Counted from the first letter of the stretch, positions 34,393-43,379 are shown. The stretch: 64,000 bases of DNA from Paraburkholderia fungorum (GCF_900099835.1 NZ_FNKP01000003.1:620001-684000); one strand, 5' to 3'. Program-made: numbers and translations. The notes: generated by a model not told the origin, from the letters alone.

Positions 34393-35958
34393 TCAGCCCT
34401 GCTGTTGGGGCTGAGCTTGCGGTTGCGACTGTGGCGGCTGCGCTTGCGCTTGTGCCGGATCCTGCGCCTGCCAGCCCAGGCCGAGGCTCTTCTGTAGCGA
34501 CACAAAGTCCTTCAGCAACTCGGCCTGCCCTGCGACGACATTCTGCTGCGCGGTAAATTCTTCGCGCTGCGTGTCGAGCAGATCGATCAGCGTGGAGACG
34601 CCTGCGGAATAACGCTGCCGCATCAACGTGGCCGAATGCGTGGCGGAGGCTTCCACCTTCTGCAACGTGACGACATGCTCGCGCTGATGCCCATAGCGCG
34701 ACAACGAAGAATTCGCGTCCTGAAGCGCGCTGAGCACCGACTTCGTATAACGCGCTTCGGCTTCGTCGCGCGACGCTTCAGCCGCGTGCACGCTACCCAG
34801 CGTGCGGCCAAAATCGAACGCATTCCATTGCAGATACGGCGCGCCGACCCAACTGAAGTTGTTCTTGCGGATCAGATGTCCAGGATCGCTTGCGCTGAAG
34901 CTGATATCGCCGAGCAGCGTCAACTTCGGGAAAAAATCGGCAACGTGTTCGCCGATCTGCGCATTGCTCGATGCAAGCCGCCGCTCCGCCGCGCGAATGT
35001 CGGGGCGCTGCTGCAACATCGTCGACGGATCGCCGACCGCCACCGTCGCCGGCATTGCCGGTAATGGCCGCGTGCCCGCGAGTTGCTGGTCGAGTGCGCC
35101 GGGCTCGCGGCCGGTCAGCACGGCGAGTCGGTCGAGCGAATCGGTGACTTGTGCGTCGAGCGGAATCAGCGTGGCGCGCGTGTTCTGAACCTGCGTGTTC
35201 AGGCGTTCGACGTCGACGTCCGCCGCCGTGCCGCGTTCGCGGCGCTGCTGCGTGAGCGTCAGCATTTTCTGCTCGGTTTCCGCCTGACGCTGCGCGAGTT
35301 CGAGCCGCGTCTGCTGATCCCGAAGATCGATGTAGGTCTGCGCGACTTCCGCCGCGAGCGAAACCTGGGTGTCCGCGAGATCGGCGTCGACGGCTTCCGC
35401 ATCGGCCGACGCTGCTTCGATCGCGCGCCGCGTGCCGCCGAACAGATCGATCTCCCACGACGCGTCGAAACCCGCCGTATAAAGCTGCAACGGCCCTCGT
35501 CCCGACGACGCAGCGCTGCTGCCTGAGGAACTTGAAGAACTGCTCGAACTCAGCGCGCTCAGATCGGGCTCGCGCATGCGCACGGCGGCGGCATCGCCGG
35601 AAATCTTCGGCAACGCATTCGCACGCTGGGTCTGCAATTGCGAACGCGATTCCCGCAGACGCGCCTGCGCAATATGCACATCAGGACTGTTCGCCAGCGC
35701 GGCGGCGACCAGATCGTTGAGCTGCGGATCGCCGAACGCGAGCCACCACTGCTTCGGCGCGGGCGACGTGCTCGTGCCGGAAGCGGGCGCGCGCACGAAG
35801 GTCGCGCTGCTGTGCGCGTCGCGCGCGACCATCGGCGCACCGTGATAGTTGGGGCCGACCGTGCAGCCGGACAGAACGGTCAGGCCGGACAGAAGCGCCA
35901 CGGCGGCCGCTGCAATACACGAAGGACGGTTGAACATCATGTTGAGATGAGAAGGCAT
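34393..35958 (-). CDS. Efflux outer-membrane lipoprotein (NodT/OprM family)
   Basis: TolC-like outer-membrane factor of 521 residues. The lipobox VLSGCTVGPNY gives lipidation at Cys about residue 32. Two repeats of the alpha-barrel/beta-barrel fold follow, with the family pattern PAPKQWWLAFGDPQLNDLVAAALANSPDVHIAQARLRESRSQL and RPDIRAAERRLASSNAQIG. A serine run (about nine in a row) lies in a surface loop, and the C-terminus is a 30-residue Gln/Pro/Ala tail. Its ATG overlaps the DHA2 stop by one base (TAATG). It completes the tripartite pump. Confidence 0.9.
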   Translation of the reverse strand: MPSHLNMMFNRPSCIAAAAVALLSGLTVLSGCTVGPNYHGAPMVARDAHSSATFVRAPASGTSTSPAPKQWWLAFGDPQLNDLVAAALANSPDVHIAQARLRESRSQLQTQRANALPKISGDAAAVRMREPDLSALSSSSSSSSSGSSAASSGRGPLQLYTAGFDASWEIDLFGGTRRAIEAASADAEAVDADLADTQVSLAAEVAQTYIDLRDQQTRLELAQRQAETEQKMLTLTQQRRERGTAADVDVERLNTQVQNTRATLIPLDAQVTDSLDRLAVLTGREPGALDQQLAGTRPLPAMPATVAVGDPSTMLQQRPDIRAAERRLASSNAQIGEHVADFFPKLTLLGDISFSASDPGHLIRKNNFSWVGAPYLQWNAFDFGRTLGSVHAAEASRDEAEARYTKSVLSALQDANSSLSRYGHQREHVVTLQKVEASATHSATLMRQRYSAGVSTLIDLLDTQREEFTAQQNVVAGQAELLKDFVSLQKSLGLGWQAQDPAQAQAQPPQSQPQAQPQQQG

Positions 35959-37571
35959 TAGTGTCCAGCAGACGAAGGCGGCGGCGCGCCTCTGCGCGGT
36001 GTTTTCAGAAGCAGCGCGAGCGGAATGCAGGCGAGCAGCGCAATACCGAGCAGATAGAAGGTTTCCGAATAGGTCATCACAGTGGCCTGCACCTGGATCT
36101 GCGCGCCGAGTTGGCCGAGCGCGCGCATCTGCGAGTACGCCATGTCGCCGGTATGGGCGAACCAGTTCGCCGCGTTGGCCGCGATGCTCTCCTGGCCGAT
36201 GGTCGAATTGGCGCTGACCGACTCGCGGATCATCGCGGTATGGAAGGTCGTGCGCCGGTCGATCACGGTGCCGATGATCGCGAGACCAATCGAGCCGCCA
36301 AGGTTGCGCGCCATGTTGTAGAGACCGGCGGCATCGCCGGAATCTTCACGCGACACTGCTGCCATCGACGCCTGATTCAGCGGCATCATCGCGAGCATCT
36401 GGGCCGTGCCGCGTATCAGTTGCGACCAGACGAAATCGTGGCCGACGCTCTGCGCGGTCAGGCTGATGTCGATCATGCAACTGAGTGCGTACAGCACCAG
36501 CCCGGTGATGACCAGCACGCGGAAATCGAACTTGCCGAGCAGTTTAGGCAGCACCGGCATGATCATGAAAGCGGGCAAGCCGGACAGCAGCATGATCGCG
36601 CCGGACTGCTCGGCGTTGTAACCCGCGACCACGCCGAGAAACTGCGGCACCAGGTACGACACGCCATACAGCGCCGCGCCGACCGCCGACACGATCACGA
36701 TCACGCTCGCGTAATTGGGGTTGCGCATCAGGCTCAGCCGCAGGATCGGCTTCTTCGCGGTCATTTGCGATGCCGCGATCAGGCACATGCCGAACAGCGA
36801 CAGGCATGTGAGCCCGACGATCATCGGCGATTCGAACCAGCGTTCGCGCTGCCCTTCTTCAAGCACCACCGTCAGCGAACTGAGGCCGATTGCGAGACCG
36901 GCGATGCCGAGCCAGTCCGCCTTCAGAAACGCTTCCCAATGCGGCTTGTCCGACGGCAGACCGACGATCAGCAGCGTCATCAGCGCGAGGCAGATCGGCA
37001 GGTTCATGAAGAAGCACCAACTCCAGCTGATGTTCTCCGCGAGCCAGCCGCCGACCACCGGCCCGAGCAGCGGCCCGAGCAACACGATCAGCCCGAACAT
37101 GGTCATGCCGACCGGCAACTGCGACATCGGCAGCCGCGTACGGATGATGGTCTGCGCCGTCGGAATCAGCGCGCCGCCCGTAAAGCCCTGACCGATGCGG
37201 CCGGCGATCATCATCGGCAATGTGTGCGACCAGCCGCACATCATCGAGAACGCGATGAACAGCGCCGAATTGGTGAGCAGGAAATTGCGCAGGCCGAACA
37301 CGCGCGTGAGCCATGCCGCGAGCGGAATCATCACGATTTCCGACATCAGATAGCCGGTCGAGATCCACGTGCCTTCGGTGCCGGTGGCGCCGATTTCACC
37401 CTGGATCTGCGGCAGCGCCGAGTTCGTGATCGAGATGTCGAGCGTAGCCATCAACGCGCCGAGTGCACCAGCCGCGACGGCGATCCAGTCGCCGACGCTG
37501 GCCCGCTCTTCGGCGTGCGGCCCGGCGGGTACGTTTGGCGCGGCAGGTGCCGCGGCGCTCGACTCAGCCAC
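35958..37571 (-). CDS. DHA2-family (EmrB-like) drug:H+ antiporter
   Basis: Inner-membrane multidrug antiporter of about 537 residues with 14 predicted segments. It shows LMATLDISITNSALPQIQGEIGATGTEGTWISTGYL, GRIGQGFTGGALIPTAQTI and LGPLLGPVVGGWL, the DHA2 signature. I prefer the GTG at 37571, which overlaps the HlyD stop (GTGGCTGA), to the ATG at 37628, which lies 65 bases inside the HlyD gene and lacks a ribosome site. It works with the adjacent HlyD and OprM-like proteins. Confidence 0.9.
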   Translation of the reverse strand: MAESSAAAPAAPNVPAGPHAEERASVGDWIAVAAGALGALMATLDISITNSALPQIQGEIGATGTEGTWISTGYLMSEIVMIPLAAWLTRVFGLRNFLLTNSALFIAFSMMCGWSHTLPMMIAGRIGQGFTGGALIPTAQTIIRTRLPMSQLPVGMTMFGLIVLLGPLLGPVVGGWLAENISWSWCFFMNLPICLALMTLLIVGLPSDKPHWEAFLKADWLGIAGLAIGLSSLTVVLEEGQRERWFESPMIVGLTCLSLFGMCLIAASQMTAKKPILRLSLMRNPNYASVIVIVSAVGAALYGVSYLVPQFLGVVAGYNAEQSGAIMLLSGLPAFMIMPVLPKLLGKFDFRVLVITGLVLYALSCMIDISLTAQSVGHDFVWSQLIRGTAQMLAMMPLNQASMAAVSREDSGDAAGLYNMARNLGGSIGLAIIGTVIDRRTTFHTAMIRESVSANSTIGQESIAANAANWFAHTGDMAYSQMRALGQLGAQIQVQATVMTYSETFYLLGIALLACIPLALLLKTPRRGAPPPSSAGH

Positions 37572-38706
37572 GGTGATTCTCGGCGTCGATACGCGCGTCG
37601 CGGTCGCGAGCCGAACGCGTGTCGACATCCACGGTCACAGACAGCCCCGGCAGCAACACGCTACGCGTCTCCGCGCCCGTGTCGATGCGAATCCGCACCG
37701 GCACACGTTGCACGATCTTCGTGAAGTTACCCGTTGCGTTCTCGGCCGGCAGCAGCGCGAACTGCGAGCCCGTACCCGGCGAGAAACTGTCGACCACGCC
37801 GTGCAGCGTATGACCCGGCAACGCGTCGACATGCATCTCCACCGGCTGGCCGACGCGCATGCTGCCTACCTGCGTTTCCTTGAAATTGGCCAGCAGATAG
37901 GTGTTTTGCACCGGCACGACCGTCAGCATCCGCGTGCCGGGTTGCACGTACTGACCGACCCGCACGCTGCGGTCGCCGACCTTGCCGCCGAGCGCGCTGC
38001 GCACCACGGTGTTGTCCAGATCGAGTTGCGATTGCTGCGCGCTGGCCTGCGCGGCTTCGAGTTGCGCGCGAGCCTGCGCCAGTTGCGCGGTAGCCGAGCC
38101 GATCTGCGAGCGCGCGGCCTCGACGGCGGCGGCGTTCGCGGCGAGCGTGGCGTTCGCCTGATCGCGCGTGCTGGTCAGCTCCGCCATCTTTTCACTGCTT
38201 TCAGCGCCGGTCGCGATCAGCGGAGCGTAACGCTTCACTTCGTCGCTCGCATGCTGGGCGCTCACCCGCGCCACCTGCTGCTGCGCCTGAGCCTGCGCGA
38301 TATTCGACTGCTGCTGCTTGATATCCGCCTCGGCACGCGCGATGTCGGCCTTGCGCGCGTCGATCGTGGCGTGCGCCTGGTCGAGCGCGACCTGATACTG
38401 ACGGGTGTCGAGACGCACGAGCGGATCACCAGGCTTAACGACCTGGTTGTCCGCGACGTAAACGTCGGTGATATAACCCGAGACTTTTGGCGCGACCGTG
38501 ACGCTGTCGGCTTGCAGATACGCGTCGTCGGTGCTTTCGATGAAGCGCCCCACCGTCCACCAGCGCGCGAGCCAGAGCCCGCCTGCGATCAGCGCGACGA
38601 CGCCGACCACGATCAGTACCGTGCGTCGGGAAGAACGCCGCTTGCCGGACGCGGGCGCGTCGTCGGCGGGAATCGGGCGGGAGGGAGAGCCTGCGGTGGT
38701 TGACAT
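37564..38706 (-). CDS. HlyD/EmrA-family periplasmic adaptor
   Basis: Membrane-fusion protein of 380 residues. One membrane segment (TVLIVVGVVALIAGGLWLARW) lies near residues 29-49. The N-terminal lipoyl half follows (VTVAPKVSGYITDVYVADNQVVKPGDPLVRLD), then a long Ala/Gln-rich coiled coil (about 115-230) and the beta-barrel domain. It links the DHA2 pump to the outer-membrane factor. It is the first gene of the efflux operon and is divergent from a TetR gene with a strong dyad between them. Confidence 0.92.
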   Translation of the reverse strand: MSTTAGSPSRPIPADDAPASGKRRSSRRTVLIVVGVVALIAGGLWLARWWTVGRFIESTDDAYLQADSVTVAPKVSGYITDVYVADNQVVKPGDPLVRLDTRQYQVALDQAHATIDARKADIARAEADIKQQQSNIAQAQAQQQVARVSAQHASDEVKRYAPLIATGAESSEKMAELTSTRDQANATLAANAAAVEAARSQIGSATAQLAQARAQLEAAQASAQQSQLDLDNTVVRSALGGKVGDRSVRVGQYVQPGTRMLTVVPVQNTYLLANFKETQVGSMRVGQPVEMHVDALPGHTLHGVVDSFSPGTGSQFALLPAENATGNFTKIVQRVPVRIRIDTGAETRSVLLPGLSVTVDVDTRSARDRDARIDAENHRG

Positions 38707-38732
38707 CTAGCGGTCCAATTATTTCCAGGTGG

Positions 38733-38760
38733 CACAATTATTCCAGCCGGAAAAATTGTG
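38733..38760. promoter_or_regulatory. TetR-type operator of the efflux operon
   Basis: CACAATTATTCC (38733-38744) and GGAAAAATTGTG (38749-38760) match as an inverted repeat at 11 of 12 positions around a 4-base centre. A related half-site, CCAATTATTTCC, lies at 38715-38726, closer to the HlyD start. The site sits in the 130-bp gap between hlyD and the divergent tetR gene. Confidence 0.7.
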
Positions 38761-38836
38761 TCAAGTGATATATTTCTGACCGTTCCTTCCCGATGCAAAT
38801 CATTCGGGGGTCTTTGAGAGAAAGGCGGAGAAAAGC

Positions 38837-39592
38837 ATGAACACCGCAAAGAAGCTGCGCCGCTCGCCCGAGGGCGGCTATGCGCGTGGTGATGAAACCC
38901 GGCACCGGATCATCGAGGCGGCGGTCGAGTTATTTGGCGAACACGGGTTCGACGGCGCGTCGACGCGCGACATCGCGACCCGCGCCGGCGTCAACGCGCC
39001 CGCGCTGCAGTATTACTTCGAGAACAAGGAAGGCCTTTACCGGGCCTGCATCGAAGAACTCGCCGACGAAACCATGAAGACGGTCGGACCGGCGATCGAG
39101 CGCGCGCAACAGGCGCTGCGCGATAACGCCGACACCGCGACGCTGATTGACGCGTTTATCGGCATTCAGGAAGTGATCGCGGACCGCGCGTTCGAAAAAG
39201 CGAACAAACCTGGCCGGCGGCTTTTCTTCGCGCGCGAGCAGGCCGGCTATGAGCCGGAAAGCGCCACGCAGATTCTCACGTGCAAGATCCGTCAGCCGCT
39301 GAACGATGCGAGCGCGGCGCTGGTCGCGCGAATTTCCGGCCGCGCCCCCGACGATCCGGTCACGCTGATCCGCACTTTCAGCCTGCATGGACAACTGGTG
39401 GTGTTTCACGTCGCGCATCGCTCGACGCTGTCGATGCTCGGCTGGAAAAACATTGACGCAGAGAACGCCGAGCAACTCAAGTCGACGGTACGCGCACAGA
39501 CCCGCACGCTGCTCGAACACTGGAGCCGTGAGCGGGACGAGGCCGCTGCGCAAGCGGATGCGGATAAAGAGAAGTCGCGTAAGCGACGATAA
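38837..39592 (+). CDS. TetR-family regulator, CecR/YbiH-like
   Basis: Repressor of 251 residues. The N-terminal helix-turn-helix is HRIIEAAVELFGEHGFDGASTRDIATRAGVNAPALQYYFENKEGLYRACI. The C-terminal domain (IRTFSLHGQLVVFHVAHRSTLSMLGW) resembles the DUF1956 domain of CecR, which in E. coli controls HlyD-containing export genes. The ATG has a purine-rich site (GGCGGAGAAAAG) upstream. It most likely represses the divergent efflux operon and itself. Confidence 0.9.
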   Translation: MNTAKKLRRSPEGGYARGDETRHRIIEAAVELFGEHGFDGASTRDIATRAGVNAPALQYYFENKEGLYRACIEELADETMKTVGPAIERAQQALRDNADTATLIDAFIGIQEVIADRAFEKANKPGRRLFFAREQAGYEPESATQILTCKIRQPLNDASAALVARISGRAPDDPVTLIRTFSLHGQLVVFHVAHRSTLSMLGWKNIDAENAEQLKSTVRAQTRTLLEHWSRERDEAAAQADADKEKSRKRR

Positions 39593-39606
39593 CGCTTACA
39601 GACCGG

Positions 39607-40101
39607 CTACAGCGCGAACAACGTAATCGCCGCTGTTATCCCGTTACGCAGAAGATGCACGGCCCAGGTAGCGAGAAAGGGACGCCCGTTGCGTGCATCT
39701 TCGATGACAAAGACCGTGGCCAACACAGCGCCTACCAGAACTCCCAATAAAATATAGGCGCTGCTGTAGTTATGGCTCAGGCCGAATAGCAAAGCTGAGA
39801 TGCCAATGGCAACGCCCGTTCTGCAACGGAGTTTCTTTAATAGCCGCAGGCAACCCCACTGCATCACGGCAGTTTCAATGAGCGGGGCCGCAATGCAGCC
39901 CATCACGATAACTTTTAGAGCATCGTGTTTTCCCAGATGAGGACCGTTCAGGGATTGCCCCGGCGCGACGAATAGCAAATAAAGAATCACCGGCAGTGCC
40001 GCTGCATAGGTGCTAACGAGTGCCAGCGCGATGAGCTTTACGGTCGGCAACTCAAGTAGCCAGAATTTGATTTTCTGCAGGTATATACCCGACATTGTCA
40101 T
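39607..40101 (-). CDS. CPBP-family intramembrane protease-like protein
   Basis: Membrane protein of 164 residues with four or five predicted segments. The C-terminal half carries the CPBP/Abi pattern: APLIETAVMQ (residues 72-81), LFGLSHN (F106, H110) and WAVHLLRN (H149, N153). The first motif has a single Glu (E76) rather than the common EExxxR, a variant seen in some members. CPBP proteins include CAAX-type proteases and bacteriocin self-immunity proteins. No partner gene is adjacent, and it is convergent with the tetR gene. Function is open. Confidence 0.72.
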   Translation of the reverse strand: MTMSGIYLQKIKFWLLELPTVKLIALALVSTYAAALPVILYLLFVAPGQSLNGPHLGKHDALKVIVMGCIAAPLIETAVMQWGCLRLLKKLRCRTGVAIGISALLFGLSHNYSSAYILLGVLVGAVLATVFVIEDARNGRPFLATWAVHLLRNGITAAITLFAL

Positions 40102-40290
40102 TCGCCGCCCGTGGCCTGTTCGATGGTCGCCGCAATTTTTATTTGTAGCGGGAAGTATTGCCCACGCAATTACCGCTGGTCAATGAATCTGACTCCGACG
40201 CGCGATATGCAGCGCACCGGTCATGTCATGCGAAAGGAAACGGGCGATAAACTTAAGGCCTCGCCACGCGTATCCGATCGAGGAGAAACT

Positions 40291-40698
40291 ATGCTGCGGA
40301 CATATCACGGAAGTTGCCATTGTCGATTTGTGACATTCGAAGCGCGGATCGATTTCAGCAAAGGCACCGGCAAATGCAATTGCAGCTTCTGCAGCAGATT
40401 GCGACTATGGCTGGTCAAAGTTCGACCGGAAGAGTTCCGCCTTCTCTCCGGCGATAACGCACTGACGCAGTACTCTGGCGCAAACCCCGTCGCTCATCAT
40501 CCGTTTTGCAAACAATGCGGTGTGCACGTATTCGACCGCATCGAGATGCCGAACGGCACGGGATATCCCTATATCAACGTGAATATTGCGTGCATCGATG
40601 AACTCGATCTGAATGAAGTTTTGCAGGCACCGATTGTCTATCACAATGGGCTCGCGAACGACTGGGGCAATCCTGCGCCGGAAACCCGTCATCTTTGA
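40291..40698 (+). CDS. GFA-family zinc protein
   Basis: Small Zn-binding protein of 135 residues in the glutathione-dependent formaldehyde-activating (GFA/Gfa-like) family. Zinc ligands are in GSCHCRFVTF, KCNCSFCSR and FCKQCGVHVF. I chose the ATG at 40291 because AGGAGAAACT lies directly upstream; a longer reading to 40111 has no support. It is convergent with another GFA gene 24 bp away. Members are often annotated for formaldehyde adduct chemistry, but that activity is doubtful for most. Confidence 0.86.
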   Translation: MLRTYHGSCHCRFVTFEARIDFSKGTGKCNCSFCSRLRLWLVKVRPEEFRLLSGDNALTQYSGANPVAHHPFCKQCGVHVFDRIEMPNGTGYPYINVNIACIDELDLNEVLQAPIVYHNGLANDWGNPAPETRHL

Positions 40699-40722
40699 TC
40701 AGGTCACGGATAGTCCGGCGGG

Positions 40723-41130
40723 TTACGCTCTGCCCGTATATTGAGCCACTCCCGGCTCACGGGCGTCGAGCCGATGTCGCTCCGCGGTGAATTGAACGAA
40801 ATCGGCCTTGAATTGCGAAGGTTCGTCGAGTGTGCCCGCGTAGATCGTCACGATTTCCGGTGCATGATGCGGCGTTCCAAATAGCAAACTGCCGCAATGC
40901 GCACAGAAATGACGTGTTGTCGGCATTCCACTTCCGCCGGTTTTTGTATAGGGCCTGGTTTCGCCTGCGAAGGAGAACCCGGAAGCTTTGACTACGACAA
41001 CCGGCAAACCCGCCGAGCCCGAAGCTCGCTGACAGTCGCGGCAATGGCAAACGAGTTGCGCCGTTGCGGCACCATCGGCGCGGTAATGCACGGCGCCGCA
41101 CAGGCAGCGCCCTTTCCACGAAGTCGACAC
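40723..41130 (-). CDS. GFA-family zinc protein
   Basis: Second GFA-type protein, also 135 residues, with ligands in GRCLCGAVHY, VCHCRDCQRASGS and FCAHCGSLLF. Its core CRDCQRASGSAG is nearer the family consensus than that of the convergent neighbour (CSFCSRLRLW), so the two are paralogues of different subgroups rather than a recent copy. Nothing else in the neighbourhood points to formaldehyde metabolism. Confidence 0.87.
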   Translation of the reverse strand: MSTSWKGRCLCGAVHYRADGAATAQLVCHCRDCQRASGSAGLPVVVVKASGFSFAGETRPYTKTGGSGMPTTRHFCAHCGSLLFGTPHHAPEIVTIYAGTLDEPSQFKADFVQFTAERHRLDAREPGVAQYTGRA

Positions 41131-41195
41131 GAACCTTCTCCTTTTGCGGACAACCGTTATGTGGCGCGAACGCTGCCGTCATATTCGTGCGTGCA

Positions 41196-42161
41196 TCACG
41201 CACGTCGCTGTCTTTTCCCGTTCTCACGCTCGCCTTCGCCCTCGCCAAAAGCGTCCGCGAATTCCTGCGTCAGCCACGCAAGGCCCGGGTCCTGGTCCCG
41301 CGCCGCGGCCCACATCAGCGAGACCTCGTAGCCGGGCACTTCGAACGGTAGCGGACTGATCGCCAGATCCAACGCATCACGCCAGACGCGGCCGATGAAA
41401 TCGGGGACCGTGGCAATCGCCGGCGTGCGTCGCACGATGAACGGACTGGTGGCGAAATTCGCGCTGGAAAACACCACGTCGCGCTTGAGTCCTTGCAACT
41501 CCAGCCGCTCGTCGATAAAGCCGTGAAGCCCTGCGCTAAACGAAGTCAGTATGTGCCGGTGACGCAGGAATTCTTCCATCGACAGACGCTTGCGCCGCGT
41601 TTTGACGAGGTGCGGATTAAAGACGCTCACGAAGCGCCACTGAAACAGCCGCCGGCGCCGGTGCCACTGCGCACCGTCGGGGAATACGCCAACCGCGAGT
41701 TCAATCTCACCTTCGTCGAGCATGGCTGCCGCGCGCGTCGAGTCGGTTGGACGCACGATCAGCTTCACGCCGGGAGCCGACACAGTCAGGCGGTCCATGA
41801 TTTCCGGCGTCATCAGCACTTCCAGCGAATCGCTCAGTCCGATGCGGAATACGCGCTGCGCACTCGCTGGGTCGAATACCGGCGATTGCGTCATCACCTG
41901 ATGAAGCGATTGCAGAAATGGTTCGATCTGCCGCGACAGTTCGAGCGCACGCGAAGTCGGCACGATGCCGCGCGATGTACGCACGAACAGTTCGTCGCCG
42001 AATGCGTCCCTGAGCCTTTTGAGCGCCCCGCTCACCGCCGGCTGACCGAGGAAGAGTCGTTGCGCGGCACGCGTGACACTGCGCTCTTCCAGTAGAGCGC
42101 GGAAGGTCAGCAGCAGGTTCAGGTCGAAATGCCTGAAATCATTTTCAATGATGTTGCTCAT
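41196..42161 (-). CDS. LysR-family transcriptional regulator (NodD/LinR-like subgroup)
   Basis: DNA-binding regulator of 321 residues. The N-terminal FDLNLLLTFRALLEERSVTRAAQRLFLGQPAVSGALKRLRDAFGDELFVRTSRGIVPTSRA is characteristic of the NodD/LinR-type subgroup. It is divergent from an SDR gene over 123 bp and likely controls it. The effector domain covers about residues 95-300. The C-terminus ends in a charged tail (EGEGERENGKRQRRA). Confidence 0.87.
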   Translation of the reverse strand: MSNIIENDFRHFDLNLLLTFRALLEERSVTRAAQRLFLGQPAVSGALKRLRDAFGDELFVRTSRGIVPTSRALELSRQIEPFLQSLHQVMTQSPVFDPASAQRVFRIGLSDSLEVLMTPEIMDRLTVSAPGVKLIVRPTDSTRAAAMLDEGEIELAVGVFPDGAQWHRRRRLFQWRFVSVFNPHLVKTRRKRLSMEEFLRHRHILTSFSAGLHGFIDERLELQGLKRDVVFSSANFATSPFIVRRTPAIATVPDFIGRVWRDALDLAISPLPFEVPGYEVSLMWAAARDQDPGLAWLTQEFADAFGEGEGERENGKRQRRA

Positions 42162-42284
42162 CGGAATGAACGATTTGAATGATAGCCGTCAGACGCTCAT
42201 TCTATCTCCCATGGAGAGCGCTGCAACACGCAATTGAGCGCGTGCCGGGCGGCGCCCTCTTTCTTTAATCGATAGGAGAACAAG

Positions 42285-43010
42285 ATGAATTGGCAATCGC
42301 AGAAAGTCGTGGTGATGGGTGGTTCGTCGGGCCTCGGGCTGGCGACGGTGGCGCGGTTATCGGCGGCCGGTGCCGATGTCGTGGCGGTAGGGCGCGACCG
42401 GGACAAACTGGATAAGGCGCTTGCCGGACTCGAAGGTACGGGCAATGTGGTTGGCGAGGCGCTCGACTGCACCGACCGCGCCGCGCTCGACCGGTTCTTC
42501 GGCCGTGTGGGACGCGTCGATCATCTCGTGCTGACGCTCTCCGGCGGCGAAGGCGCCGGTCTGTTTCGCGAACTCGATCTGGCTGCGTTACGTCGAGGCT
42601 TCGAGGCCAAGGTCTGGCCGCAACTCGAAGCGGCGCAGGCCGCTCTGCCCGCGCTCCGCCGCGACGGCAGCCTGACGTTCGTGACCGCCATTTCCGCGCG
42701 CATCGCCAATCCCGGCACGGCCGGGCTGGGGGCGATCAACGGCGCGCTCGAAAGCATGATCGGCACGCTCGCGCGCGAACTGGCGCCGATGCGCGTCAAC
42801 GCCGTTTCTCCGGGCGTGATCGATACAGCGTGGTGGGACCGATTTCCCGCGAGCGTCAAGACGGACCTGTTCCGCCAGCAGGCTGAAACGCTGCCGGTGG
42901 GACGCGTGGGCCATGCCGACGATATCGCGCACGCTCTTCAGTTTCTGATGGAGAACACGTTCATGACGGGAGCGGTTGTCGAATGTGATGGGGGATTGCG
43001 GCTGCTTTGA
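42285..43010 (+). CDS. SDR-family NAD(P)-dependent oxidoreductase
   Basis: Short-chain dehydrogenase of 241 residues. The cofactor motif is VVMGGSSGLGLATVARL near residues 9-25. The catalytic segment is atypical: the serine region is FVTAISARIANPG, and where a Tyr-xxx-Lys is expected the sequence reads GLGAINGALESM. The usual Tyr and Lys are therefore replaced, as in some non-classical SDRs. The C-terminal NTFMTGAVVECDGG is normal. The ATG has AGGAGAACAAG upstream. It is divergent from a LysR gene. Confidence 0.87.
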   Translation: MNWQSQKVVVMGGSSGLGLATVARLSAAGADVVAVGRDRDKLDKALAGLEGTGNVVGEALDCTDRAALDRFFGRVGRVDHLVLTLSGGEGAGLFRELDLAALRRGFEAKVWPQLEAAQAALPALRRDGSLTFVTAISARIANPGTAGLGAINGALESMIGTLARELAPMRVNAVSPGVIDTAWWDRFPASVKTDLFRQQAETLPVGRVGHADDIAHALQFLMENTFMTGAVVECDGGLRLL

Positions 43011-43133
43011 TGGTTGATGATTGCGTTGGGCGACGGAAAGCTTCCCGAAGTTTACGATTTCGAATATTTCGCCGCCCAAAAGGTATTGTCTGCAATGTCG
43101 TCGCACTGGCAACGTTCGAATAAGGAATTGCAG

Positions 43134-43379
43134 ATGAAAACCGGATTCATCACGCTCACGCTCGCCGTGTGCGCATTCAGCTTCTCCGTGGCGGCGCATG
43201 CTCAAGCCAATGGCACTGATGGCGACAACCGTCCACCGCCGCCTTGCCACGATCATCCGCCGGGGCCGCCGCCGTCCGACTCGGATCGCCCACCTCCTCC
43301 GCCGCCTCACGACAATAGCAATGGCGATAGAAGGCCTCCAAATGGAGCGCCGCCTGATTGCGGGCGTCCTCCCAACTGA
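43134..43379 (+). CDS. Small exported proline-rich protein
   Basis: Predicted secreted or periplasmic peptide of 81 residues. The signal peptide (MKTGFITLTLAVCAFSFSVAAHA) is followed by a mature part of about 57 residues made largely of Pro, Asp, Asn and Gly, with runs such as RPPPPPPHD and PPGPPPSD and two Cys. AAGGAATTG precedes the ATG. I do not recognise a family; the proline-rich part suggests an extended wall- or metal-binding peptide. Confidence 0.6.
   Translation: MKTGFITLTLAVCAFSFSVAAHAQANGTDGDNRPPPPCHDHPPGPPPSDSDRPPPPPPHDNSNGDRRPPNGAPPDCGRPPN

Noticed and set aside
35961..37724. Plus-strand 587-codon frame opposite the DHA2 pump
   Set aside because: It is the antisense of an unmistakable membrane transporter and is Arg/His/Gln-rich without domains.
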